A stretch of DNA of 11,067 nucleotides from JAIVJN01 sp036732565 (GTDB lineage: Bacteria; Acidobacteriota; Vicinamibacteria; Vicinamibacterales; UBA2999). The number at the start of each line of letters is the position of its first letter. Positions within the stretch are counted from its first letter, which is position 1. The notes beneath the pieces are model-generated. The model made no database searches. It was not told the origin of the DNA and saw only the letters and a program-made list of their open reading frames with translations. Below are positions 1-7,016 of the stretch, piece after piece. The stretch is from NCBI GenBank assembly GCA_036732565.1, contig DAINCF010000220.1:1-11067 (forward strand), given 5' to 3'. A program made the position numbers and the translations under genes.

Positions 1-6
1 CGCGAC

Positions 7-1539
7 GTGCCGGATCCGCGCCGCGCCGACGCGCCGCGGACGGAGCCAATCGTGGGCCTGGGCGGCGCCGCTCGGCACAGTTGCGTCGCGCTCTGCGTGA
101 ATCAGCGCATCGTGGCCGCGTGCGAGCAGGAACGAGCGACGCGCGTCCGCGGCGCCGGACCGAACGCCAGCGGCTTGCCCGACGAAGCGCTGGCGGTGTC
201 GCTCGATCGCCGCCACGTGCGCAGGGACCAGATTCGACGTTTCGCCTGCGCGGAGCGATTCGAGGGACTGACCCTGACCGACGCCGACGTACGGTTGGAC
301 CACCATCACGCACATGCGGCGGCCGCGTTTCTGACCTCGCCGTTCACCGACGCCGCCGTGGCCGTTCTCGATGACGCGGCGCCTGGGCTGAGCGTCTGGG
401 TGGGGCGTGGCGGGGAACTGACGCGCCTTGACTGGCCGTGGCGCGGCGAAGGACTGGCGGCGCTGTACGCGGAGGGGGCGCGGGTACTCGGAGTCGACGC
501 TGTAGGACACGGCTCGCACCTCGAAGCGTTGGCGCGCCTGGCCCCCGACGCTCGCGACGCCGAGGTCGACGCGCTGTTTGCGCTGACGCCGGATTCTGTG
601 CTCACCGCGTCACACTGGCAAGCCACGCTGGAGCATCGGCGCAGCGGGTTGTTACCAGAGAGCCCAGCGTTCCAAGCGCTCGCCGCGGCGCTCCAGGCAC
701 GACTCGGCGATCTGCTCCGCGACATCCTTGGCGCCGTTCGGGACCGTACCGGCGCCCGGCGCCTGTGCCTGGCTGGGAGTCTTTTCTACAACACCTCCTT
801 CTGTGGATTGGCGAAGCAGTCGCGGCTCTTCGATGACGTATTCGTGCCGATCAACCCTGGTGATGCGGGGCTCTCGGTCGGGACCGCGTTGCATGCGGCC
901 CACGCAACCCCACACACCATCAGCCCGTTTCTCGGCCCCGCCTTCTCGGCCGAAGAGGTGAAGGCCACGCTCGACAACTGCAAGCTGCCGTACCAGTGGG
1001 TCGACGACACCGGGGCGATCGAACGCGCGGTCTCGGCGCTCGCGAGCGGATACCTCGTCGGCTGGTTCGACGGCCCGATGGAGTGGGGACCTCGAGCGCT
1101 CGGCGGCCGATCCATACTGGCCAGCCCGTTCTCGCCGTACGTGCTGGAGAACCTCAATCGCTTCCTGAAGCACCGGCCGTCGTGGCGCAGCTACGCGCTG
1201 AGTGGGCTCTCGCGCTACGTGGGCGAGGCCTTCGATGGGCCAGAGGCGTCGCCCTACATGGAATGTGACTACCGGACGCGCGATCGCGAGCTCGTGCGTT
1301 ACGTGCTGCCGCGCCCTCGGGCGTCGGTTCGGATGCAAACGGTGGGCGAGGACGCGCCGCCGCGATTCCGCCGATTGCTCGAGGCCTTTGGCGAGCGGAC
1401 CGGCGTGCCGATGCTCGTCAACACCTCGTTCAACGGCTTCTCGGAGCCCATCGTCTGCAACCCGCGGGATGCCGTGCGCGTGTTCTACGGCACCGGCCTC
1501 GACCTGCTCGTCATCGACCGATTCGTGCTTGCGAAGTAG
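7..1539 (+). CDS. Divergent carbamoyltransferase-family protein (NodU/CmcH/TobZ fold), possibly 5'-partial
   Basis: This 510-residue protein has the two-part fold of O-carbamoyltransferases: a Kae1-like domain from about residue 15 and a YrdC-like C-terminal domain from about 345. Metal-site residues are visible: HHHAH at 99-103, Asp122 in VLDD and Asp286 in PGDAG. The C-terminal domain keeps GPRALGGRS (361-369), KHRPSWRSYA (388-397) and VNTSFN (471-476). It is about 100 residues shorter than its downstream neighbour. It lacks the GEYKLMGLAPYG segment present there, has GSLFYN instead of GGVALN, and has FSEP instead of RGEP. Family members move a carbamoyl group from carbamoyl phosphate through a carbamoyl-adenylate to a hydroxyl. 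Whether this one is active, or has a different acceptor or a helper role, is inference. The GTG start lies 6 nt from the window edge and the frame is open to the edge, so the true start may be outside. It is the first visible gene of a five-gene operon. Confidence 0.85.
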   Translation: MPDPRRADAPRTEPIVGLGGAARHSCVALCVNQRIVAACEQERATRVRGAGPNASGLPDEALAVSLDRRHVRRDQIRRFACAERFEGLTLTDADVRLDHHHAHAAAAFLTSPFTDAAVAVLDDAAPGLSVWVGRGGELTRLDWPWRGEGLAALYAEGARVLGVDAVGHGSHLEALARLAPDARDAEVDALFALTPDSVLTASHWQATLEHRRSGLLPESPAFQALAAALQARLGDLLRDILGAVRDRTGARRLCLAGSLFYNTSFCGLAKQSRLFDDVFVPINPGDAGLSVGTALHAAHATPHTISPFLGPAFSAEEVKATLDNCKLPYQWVDDTGAIERAVSALASGYLVGWFDGPMEWGPRALGGRSILASPFSPYVLENLNRFLKHRPSWRSYALSGLSRYVGEAFDGPEASPYMECDYRTRDRELVRYVLPRPRASVRMQTVGEDAPPRFRRLLEAFGERTGVPMLVNTSFNGFSEPIVCNPRDAVRVFYGTGLDLLVIDRFVLAK

Positions 1540-1545
1540 CCCGCC

Positions 1546-3390
1546 ATGGCCACCATTCTCGGCATCTCCGCCTTCTATCACGACAGCGCGGCCGCGCTGC
1601 TCGTCGACGGCGACATCGTCGCCGCGGCGCAGGAAGAGCGTTTCTCGCGCGTCAAACACGACCACGAGTTCCCGACCCACGCGGTCGACTATTGCCTGCG
1701 CGAAGCCGGGCTGCGCGCGGACGATCTCGATCACGTCGTGTTCTACGACAAGCCGCTGCTGAAGTTCGATCGGCTGCTCGAGACTTACATCGCGTTCTCG
1801 CCGCACGGGCTGCAATCGTTCGCGATGGCGATGCCGCTGTGGCTGAAAACCAAGCTGCATCTGCCGCGTGAGATTCGGAAGGCCCTCGGCGGCGGCTATC
1901 AGAAGCCGGTGGTGTTCACAGGCCACCATGAGTCCCACGCCGCGAGCACCTTCTTTCCGTCCCGTTTCGAGGAAGCCGCCATCCTGACGCTGGACGGCGT
2001 CGGGGAGTGGGACACGGCGACGATCGGGCACGGCCGTGGCAATCAGATCGAGATTCTGAAGACGCTGCGGTTTCCGCATTCGCTGGGCCTGCTCTACAGC
2101 GCATTCACCTACTACTGCGGCTTCAAGGTGAACTCTGGCGAGTACAAGCTGATGGGCCTGGCGCCCTACGGCGAGCCCAAATACGTACAACCCATCCTCG
2201 ATCACCTGCTGGACATCAAGGACGACGGCTCCCTGGCGATGGAGATGAAGTACTTCAACTACTGCCAGGGGCTGACGATGACCGGACCCGAGTTCGATCG
2301 GATCTTCGGTGGGCCGGCCCGGGCGGCAGAGTCGCCGATTACCCAGCGCGAAATGGACATCGCCGCGTCGATTCAGCAGATCACCGAAGAAGTGATGCTG
2401 CGCATGGCGCGTACCGCGAAGTCGCTGACCGGATCCCGGCATCTCTGTCTCGCCGGCGGCGTCGCGCTGAACTGCGTCGCCAACGGCAAGCTCCTGCGGG
2501 CCGGGGTGTTCGACGATGTCTTCGTGACGCCCGCGTCGGGTGATGCGGGCGGCGCGCTCGGCGCGGCCCTCTTCGTCCACCATCAGCTGCTCGATCAGCC
2601 GCGGACCGTGAATGGCACCGACACGCTCAAGGGATCGTTTCTCGGACCGCGGTTCAGCAACGCAGAGGTGCGCTCGATGCTCGACGATGCGGGAGCGCCG
2701 TACACGTTCTTCGAGCGCGAATGCGAGCTGCTGCACGCGGTGAGCCGCGACATCGCCGACGGCAGAGTCGTCGGCTGGTTCCATGGCCGTATGGAGTTCG
2801 GCCCGCGCGCGCTTGGCGCCCGCAGCATCATCGGCGACGCACGCAACCAGGAGATGCAGTCGCGAATGAATCTGCGGATCAAATATCGCGAGTCGTTCCG
2901 GCCGTTCGCGCCGTGCGTGCTGGTGGAAGACGTCGAGGCCTACTTCGAGCTCGAACAGGAATCTCCGTACATGCTCCTCGTTGCCGAAGTGCGTCCCGAG
3001 CTGCGCCAGACGCTGACGCCGGAGCAGCGGCACCTGATGAACGATCCGGACCTGCGGAAACGCGTCAATGTGCCACGGTCCTCGATCCCGGCGGTGACCC
3101 ATGTCGACATGAGCGCACGCATCCAGACCGTCGACGAAGCGCGCCACGGGCGCTTCTACCGGTTGATGCGGACGTTCAAGCAGCACACCGGCTGCGGCGT
3201 CATCGTCAACACGAGCTTCAACATCCGCGGCGAGCCCATCGTGTGCACGCCGTCCGACGCCTATCGCTGCTTCCTCGGCACCGAGATGGACGTGCTCGTG
3301 CTCGAGAACTGCGTGCTGCGGCGATCGGAGCAGCCGCGTGCGAGCGCCGAAGACCAACGACGGTACATCGCGAGCTTCCACCTCGACTGA
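1546..3390 (+). CDS. O-carbamoyltransferase, NodU/CmcH/SxtI family
   Basis: This 614-residue protein is a full-length, canonical member of the carbamoyltransferase family, which makes carbamoyl-adenylate from carbamoyl phosphate and ATP and transfers the carbamoyl group to a hydroxyl on a sugar, antibiotic or toxin. The N-terminal Kae1-like domain opens with GISAFYHDSAAALL (6-19). It has the metal-binding HHESH (127-131), Asp150 in LTLDG, GEYKLMGLAPYG (198-209), GGVALN (304-309) and SGDAGGALGAAL (331-342). The YrdC-like domain has GRMEFGPRALGARS (414-427), KYRESFRPFAP (446-456), NTSFN (555-559) and RGEP (561-564). All expected motifs are intact, so it is probably active. The start ATG is 6 nt after the preceding stop. 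No Shine-Dalgarno sequence is evident, so translation is probably coupled. SxtJ-family and DUF5989 genes follow directly, the order seen around sxtI in saxitoxin clusters. The acceptor is unknown; a polysaccharide or exported metabolite is likely from the surroundings. Confidence 0.95.
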   Translation: MATILGISAFYHDSAAALLVDGDIVAAAQEERFSRVKHDHEFPTHAVDYCLREAGLRADDLDHVVFYDKPLLKFDRLLETYIAFSPHGLQSFAMAMPLWLKTKLHLPREIRKALGGGYQKPVVFTGHHESHAASTFFPSRFEEAAILTLDGVGEWDTATIGHGRGNQIEILKTLRFPHSLGLLYSAFTYYCGFKVNSGEYKLMGLAPYGEPKYVQPILDHLLDIKDDGSLAMEMKYFNYCQGLTMTGPEFDRIFGGPARAAESPITQREMDIAASIQQITEEVMLRMARTAKSLTGSRHLCLAGGVALNCVANGKLLRAGVFDDVFVTPASGDAGGALGAALFVHHQLLDQPRTVNGTDTLKGSFLGPRFSNAEVRSMLDDAGAPYTFFERECELLHAVSRDIADGRVVGWFHGRMEFGPRALGARSIIGDARNQEMQSRMNLRIKYRESFRPFAPCVLVEDVEAYFELEQESPYMLLVAEVRPELRQTLTPEQRHLMNDPDLRKRVNVPRSSIPAVTHVDMSARIQTVDEARHGRFYRLMRTFKQHTGCGVIVNTSFNIRGEPIVCTPSDAYRCFLGTEMDVLVLENCVLRRSEQPRASAEDQRRYIASFHLD

Positions 3391-3395
3391 CAGCC

Positions 3396-3836
3396 ATGAT
3401 CAATCCATTTCGAGACGTCGATTGGCGCCCGAATCGCGAGAAGCGACGGGCGTTTGCCATCAGCCTGATGGTCGGCTTCCCGATCATCGCGATGCTGCTG
3501 TTGATCGGTGGTTACCTGCGCGGCCACGGCTGGAATCTGCCTGTGACGCTCGCCGTGGGCGGCGGAGGCGCGGCGGCGGGCGCGCTGTTCTGGCTGCTTC
3601 CCGGGATCGCCAGGCCTTTCTACGTGGCCTGGTACTTCATCGCGTGCTCCATCGGAATCGTGGTGGCCAACGTGCTGATGGCCACGGTGTTCTACGTCTT
3701 CGTCGCCGGGCTCGGTCTGGTGATGCGCGTAGTCGGACGAAAAGGGCTGACCAAGACGGTGGATCGGACGGCGTCCACCTACTGGATCGACGCCGGACCG
3801 CGGCCGGGGCGAGCCAGATACTTCCGTCAATACTGA
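3396..3836 (+). CDS. SxtJ-family membrane protein
   Basis: This is a 146-residue integral membrane protein of unknown biochemical function. A basic N-terminus (MINPFRDVDWRPNREKRR) precedes probable membrane segments at about residues 20-41, 48-69 and a long hydrophobic stretch at 74-113 that is likely two tight segments. The C-terminal tail, with STYWIDAG at 127-134 and the ending YFRQY, is typical of SxtJ proteins as I remember the family. SxtJ was named from saxitoxin clusters, where it sits beside the carbamoyltransferase SxtI. Relatives occur next to carbamoyltransferases in bacteria that make no saxitoxin. The ATG lies 5 nt after the carbamoyltransferase stop with no clear ribosome binding site, which suggests translational coupling. 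I infer a role in anchoring the carbamoyltransferase to the membrane or presenting its substrate. No catalytic motif is visible. Confidence 0.88.
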   Translation: MINPFRDVDWRPNREKRRAFAISLMVGFPIIAMLLLIGGYLRGHGWNLPVTLAVGGGGAAAGALFWLLPGIARPFYVAWYFIACSIGIVVANVLMATVFYVFVAGLGLVMRVVGRKGLTKTVDRTASTYWIDAGPRPGRARYFRQY

Positions 3837-3846
3837 GGTTCAAGTC

Positions 3847-4044
3847 ATGAGCGATCTCTCCCCGAAGTCGTTCGACGAGCTCGGGGCCGCGTCACGGCGC
3901 GGCCTCCTCGGCGAGCTCTATGAGTACTTCAAGACCAGCAAGAAACTGTGGCTCGTGCCGCTGTTTATCGTGCTCCTGGGCATGGGCGTGCTCATCGTGC
4001 TCGGCAGCACGACGGCCGCTCCATTCATTTACACCCTCTTCTAG
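3847..4044 (+). CDS. Small single-pass membrane protein, DUF5989 family (SxtK-like position)
   Basis: This 65-residue protein has a polar N-terminal half with LGELYEYFKTSKKLW (21-35), one membrane segment at about 34-53 and the ending STTAAPFIYTLF. The KK-LWLVPLF-hydrophobic-APFIYTLF pattern is what I know of DUF5989 proteins, which are usually around 50 residues, so this one has a modest N-terminal extension. A GAGG ribosome binding site at 3835-3838 overlaps the SxtJ stop and is 8 nt from the ATG. The position after SxtJ corresponds to sxtK in saxitoxin clusters. Homology to SxtK itself is inferred from position and size. Function is unknown; co-occurrence with carbamoyltransferases points to a structural or accessory role at the membrane. 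Confidence 0.85.
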   Translation: MSDLSPKSFDELGAASRRGLLGELYEYFKTSKKLWLVPLFIVLLGMGVLIVLGSTTAAPFIYTLF

Positions 4045-4064
4045 TTCATCGCCTCGAGGTAGTC

Positions 4065-5120
4065 ATGACCTTCAGGACTGCGCGCCCGTTCCGGATGTCT
4101 CGGCGCAAGCGGCTCGCCTTCAACGCGGTGATCGTCGGAGGCACCATCGCCGTTGCGCTACTCGGGTTCGAGATCGTGTTTCGTGCGATCGAACCGAAAT
4201 CGCCGCCCGGCACGACCTATGGCCGGGTGGTGATGAAGAACTCGGAAGAGCTGCGGGATCGGGACTTCGCCGTCCCCAAGCCACCGGGAACGTACCGCGT
4301 GCTCGTGCTGGGGGATTCCTTCACGTGGGGCGTCGGTCTGGACCTCGAGGAGACGATCCCGAAGCAGCTCGAGGCCGCGCTCGGCGCCTCGAGCGCCACA
4401 TCGGTGGAAGTGATCAATGCGGCCGTCCCGGGCATGAACACGGTCGACGAGCTCGAGATGTTGAAGCAGCGTGGGATGAGGTACGACCCCGACATGATCC
4501 TGCTCGTCTACCTGCTCAACGACATCGACTTCAAGCAGGAGCTGGCGCCGACGGCGTATGCCGCGGCGGGCGCGGCGCCGGTGGTGCAGGTCAATCAGGG
4601 TGAGGAGCTCACCAAATTCTCGAAGTGGAAGGGCGTGCGCGGCTTGATCCTGCGGATCGAGCAGATGTCAGCGCTCGCGCGTTTCGCCGTGCCCCGCGTG
4701 GGCCAGGGCTTGCACGGCCTGGGGCTGCTCAACAGCACCGAGTTCTCGTGGATCGCCAAGGTCTTTCAGGGGTTCGTCGATGCCAATCCCGGATGGCTCG
4801 AGTCCAAGCGGGCGCTCAAGGAGATCAGGGAGATCTCACGGCAAGAGGAGATTCCGTTGGTTGTCGCGATCTACCCGTTGCTGGTCGGGCTCGAGAACTA
4901 TCAGGGCCGACAGGCCAACCGCGCCGTCGAGGAGTACTGCCGCTCGATCGGCGCGGATGACGTCATCGACCTCTTGCCGGTGTTCGAAGGCCGGAAGGGG
5001 CGATCGTTCTGGGTGAACTACGCCGATCATCACCCGAACGCCGAAGCGCACCGGATGGTGACGCGGGCGCTGCTACCGGTGGTGCGACGACATTTGGCGT
5101 CTGCTGCGGCGACCCATTGA
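4065..5120 (+). CDS. Membrane-anchored SGNH/GDSL hydrolase
   Basis: This 351-residue protein has a basic N-terminus (RMSRRKR, 10-16), one membrane segment at about 18-38 and an SGNH domain that should face the outside of the inner membrane. Block I is VLGDSFTWG (81-89) with nucleophile Ser85. Block II Gly123 is in VPGMNT, block III Asn152 is in LLND, and the final block is ADHHPNAEAH (320-329) with catalytic Asp321 and His323. SGNH enzymes are esterases, and some act as O-acetyl transferases or deacetylases on polysaccharides. I chose the ATG at 4065 because GAGG at 4056-4059 precedes it by 5 nt and the membrane segment follows at once. It closes the carbamoyltransferase operon, 20 nt after the DUF5989 gene. 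A role in trimming or modifying the carbamoylated product is inferred. Its last 158 nt overlap, antisense, the reading frame of the convergent beta-helix gene. Confidence 0.9.
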   Translation: MTFRTARPFRMSRRKRLAFNAVIVGGTIAVALLGFEIVFRAIEPKSPPGTTYGRVVMKNSEELRDRDFAVPKPPGTYRVLVLGDSFTWGVGLDLEETIPKQLEAALGASSATSVEVINAAVPGMNTVDELEMLKQRGMRYDPDMILLVYLLNDIDFKQELAPTAYAAAGAAPVVQVNQGEELTKFSKWKGVRGLILRIEQMSALARFAVPRVGQGLHGLGLLNSTEFSWIAKVFQGFVDANPGWLESKRALKEIREISRQEEIPLVVAIYPLLVGLENYQGRQANRAVEEYCRSIGADDVIDLLPVFEGRKGRSFWVNYADHHPNAEAHRMVTRALLPVVRRHLASAAATH

Positions 5121-6786
5121 GCCTGGCTGGCGGCGCCTCGATCGCCCTCAGCTTGAGCACGACGAACGCGAAGAACTCGGGCGCGGTGTGGCGGGGCGGC
5201 AAGAGCACGGAGCCTATCGGTTGCGCGATGGCGGTTCCCGTAAGCGGCACCGACACCGGCGCGCCGGTGTAGACACCCTGGAGGATCCGCGCACCGAAGT
5301 AGTTCTGGCTGTCGCGAATCTCGAAGGGATCGCCGGCCGCGAGGCCGATGGCGCCCAGGTTGACCGACACGGCCGCCGCGCGATCCCAGTTGTAGACGAC
5401 CAGATGACCGCGGCCCGGTTCGTACCGGTTGGCGCGGAGTCGTACCACGGTGCCCGTCGGCGAGCCCGCGACATAGCTGCTGGTGGCATCGATGCCGCTG
5501 CTGCGACGCCAGTCGTCGAAGCTCAGATTGCCGCCGCCGTAACGATTGACGGCTTGATTGAACGTGAAGGGAAACGCCTGAACGGTTCCGTCTATGTACC
5601 TGTTGCCCTGCCACTGTGCAGCAGCGCCGGCCGGCTGCCGCAGCTGCACGAGGCTTTGATCCGCGTTGCCATTGCTCGAGGTCGTGGCCAATACTGTGTT
5701 ACCGGCGACGCTGGACTGACGCCAATGCTTGACCGACAACGCCACGTTGCCGCCGATAATCATGTTGTTCTGGACGACCACGGCGCCGTTGTCGGTGTTC
5801 TGGTAGCCGATGGTCAGGTTCGGCCCGAACACGTGGGGCAGATGATAGAAGGCGCTGTTGGACAGGCTGATGCGGTCAGCGGGGTGGTCCGTGCTGCCGA
5901 CGAAGAAATTCTCGATCTTGTCCAACTCGGTCGCGATGCGCGAGGGGACGCCGTTGTTGAAGCTGATTACGCCGTCGAAGGCAACGCCCTCGGCATAACC
6001 CGCTTCGCCGTAGACCTTCATCCCGGTGGCGAAGTTGCCGAAGGAAATAACGTCCTCGATCCGCTTGGTGCCCTGGCGGTTCTGGACATACAGCCCGTGG
6101 CCGTGCCCGCGCACGGTGTCGACGACACCGTTGTGATAGGCGAGGGACCCGTAGATCTCGGCGTCGATCGCGGATTCCCACACGCCGAATCCACCGAGCG
6201 TATCGTGGACGACGAGGTTGATGCACCGCGTCCCCGCGCCGTAGATGTTGACGCCGACGCCGCGGACGCCGTCGGGGCCATCCGGATCGAGATTGACCGC
6301 GCGCGCGTAGACCCGCGTCGGATCCGAGTTCAGTACCTCGAATCCCCAGAACCAGGTGTGCGCCCCGCGAATGGTCAGCGTATTCGCCGGCGCGCCGCGT
6401 CCGTCGAGCCTGGCGCGTTCGCCCGGATACTGCCGCACGATAATCGGCGCGCTGGCCGTACCCGTCAGCTGGCTGGTGAACGCGCCGGCATAGATGCCAC
6501 CGCGCAGCCAGATTGTGTCACCAGCTGCCGCCGGACTCCGGGTCGAGAGCGCGGTTGTCAGATCCAACGGCCGACCGAAGCTGCCGTCGTGGTCCGCGCG
6601 TCCCTGCGGCGCGACGTACCACGCGCGATGCGCCTGGGCCGATGCGCCGGTTTGCACGTCGTTCGCGCTTATTAAGGAGAGAACCGCCAGCAGCGTCAGG
6701 CACGCGGCGATCCACTGCCTGACGACCGGTCGCGCGCCTTGCTGCGGTCGGACTGGTCCCGTGCTGAAACGTTCTCGCGTGCGCAT
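4963..6786 (-). CDS. Secreted right-handed parallel beta-helix repeat protein
   Basis: This 607-residue protein has a long basic N-region, a hydrophobic signal core at about 24-39 (IAACLTLLAVLSLISA) and a likely cleavage around ASAQA (48-52). The mature part begins AWYVAPQG, then GSFGRPLDLTTAL (68-80) and a region of short beta-helix coils from about 115 to 365 (for example GFEVLNS, GLYVQN, VISFNN, VVVQNNMI). A C-terminal beta-sandwich-like part covers about 445-548. The fold is that of pectate-lyase-like and polysaccharide-binding or -cleaving proteins; I cannot pick out catalytic residues, so an enzymatic role is not shown. ATG 6786 is preceded by GGTGG, and the leader is GC-rich and may fold. 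After VVLKLRAIEAPP the last ~51 residues are rich in Pro, Ala, Arg and Ser and lie antisense to the SGNH gene, so this tail may not be functional. Confidence 0.85.
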   Translation of the reverse strand: MRTRERFSTGPVRPQQGARPVVRQWIAACLTLLAVLSLISANDVQTGASAQAHRAWYVAPQGRADHDGSFGRPLDLTTALSTRSPAAAGDTIWLRGGIYAGAFTSQLTGTASAPIIVRQYPGERARLDGRGAPANTLTIRGAHTWFWGFEVLNSDPTRVYARAVNLDPDGPDGVRGVGVNIYGAGTRCINLVVHDTLGGFGVWESAIDAEIYGSLAYHNGVVDTVRGHGHGLYVQNRQGTKRIEDVISFGNFATGMKVYGEAGYAEGVAFDGVISFNNGVPSRIATELDKIENFFVGSTDHPADRISLSNSAFYHLPHVFGPNLTIGYQNTDNGAVVVQNNMIIGGNVALSVKHWRQSSVAGNTVLATTSSNGNADQSLVQLRQPAGAAAQWQGNRYIDGTVQAFPFTFNQAVNRYGGGNLSFDDWRRSSGIDATSSYVAGSPTGTVVRLRANRYEPGRGHLVVYNWDRAAAVSVNLGAIGLAAGDPFEIRDSQNYFGARILQGVYTGAPVSVPLTGTAIAQPIGSVLLPPRHTAPEFFAFVVLKLRAIEAPPARLNGSPQQTPNVVAPPVAAPASPSGALRRSGDDRRSSPRTIAPSGLRTPARGR

Positions 6787-6874
6787 TCACCACCCTTTTT
6801 GAAGGCGGGGGAACCAACACGGGGGCAGCCGGGCGGGCTGCAAGGGCAATGCCTTTGCCGCCTGAGTGCAAAAA

Positions 6875-6888
6875 CACGCAATTATGTG
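6875..6888. promoter_or_regulatory. Imperfect palindrome, candidate operator
   Basis: CACGCAATTATGTG matches its own reverse complement at 10 of 14 positions, with perfect CAC/GTG arms and an AATT core. It lies in the AT-rich centre of the divergent region and covers the candidate minus-strand -10 hexamer, where a repressor could act. A chance palindrome of this quality is possible in AT-rich DNA. Confidence 0.25.
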
Positions 6889-7004
6889 ATTTGAGCTTAC
6901 GAACTCGAACCCCGGAATTCACGCTGAGATCACAGATTCGTAATTTCGCTCGTCGAAACTGGGGGCCTCAGACCTCCACTCCTTTAACCAATCTGCCGCA
7001 GAGC

Positions 7005-7008
7005 GAGG
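7005..7008 (+). promoter_or_regulatory. Ribosome binding site fixing the NusG-paralogue start
   Basis: GAGG lies 8 nt upstream of GTG 7017. A nearer in-frame GTG at 7008 overlaps this site and is therefore unlikely. The distant in-frame ATG at 6849 has no such site and would add 56 residues unlike the family. The protein starting at 7017 begins VDAWFAVRTRS, the usual start of the NGN domain. Confidence 0.6.
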
Positions 7009-7016
7009 TGCAACAC

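Larger units (their letters stand above)
6787..7016. promoter_or_regulatory. Divergent control region with candidate hairpins and promoter elements
   Basis: This 230-bp gap lies between the divergent beta-helix and NusG-paralogue genes and must hold both promoters. A possible minus-strand -10 (CATAAT, the complement of 6881-6886) sits in the only AT-rich stretch; no good -35 partner was found. An imperfect 14-bp palindrome spans 6875-6888. Candidate RNA stems are GCAGCC/GGCTGC (6825-6830 with 6836-6841), GGCAA/TTGCC (6845-6849 with 6855-6859), AGGCGG/CCGCCT (6803-6808 with 6858-6863) and TTTCG/CGAAA (6944-6948 with 6954-6958). The frame of the NusG paralogue is open back to 6849, but no domain or ribosome binding site supports coding there. 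I could not match a known riboswitch. Confidence 0.5.

Noticed and set aside
652..3381. A 909-codon open frame on the minus strand across both carbamoyltransferase genes
   Set aside because: It is fully antisense to two genes with clear family motifs. Its translation is rich in His, Arg and Val with no recognisable domain, as expected of an antisense frame in GC-rich coding DNA.
1..5120. A saxitoxin-like toxin cluster
   Set aside because: Only the carbamoyltransferase, SxtJ and DUF5989 genes match. No polyketide synthase-like, amidinotransferase or oxygenase genes are present, and the neighbours are cell-surface genes.
5188..6675. A 495-codon open frame on the plus strand across the beta-helix gene
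   Set aside because: It is antisense to a gene with a signal peptide and beta-helix repeats, and its translation shows no domain and a repetitive Asp/Ala/Arg composition.
6787..6900. A c-di-GMP (GEMM) riboswitch in front of the beta-helix gene
   Set aside because: The leader is structured, but the conserved GEMM sequence blocks were not found on either strand.
6849..7016. Extension of the NusG-paralogue frame upstream to an ATG at 6849
   Set aside because: There is no ribosome binding site at 6849 and the 56 extra residues do not resemble an NGN domain. GAGG fits GTG 7017 and the family start.
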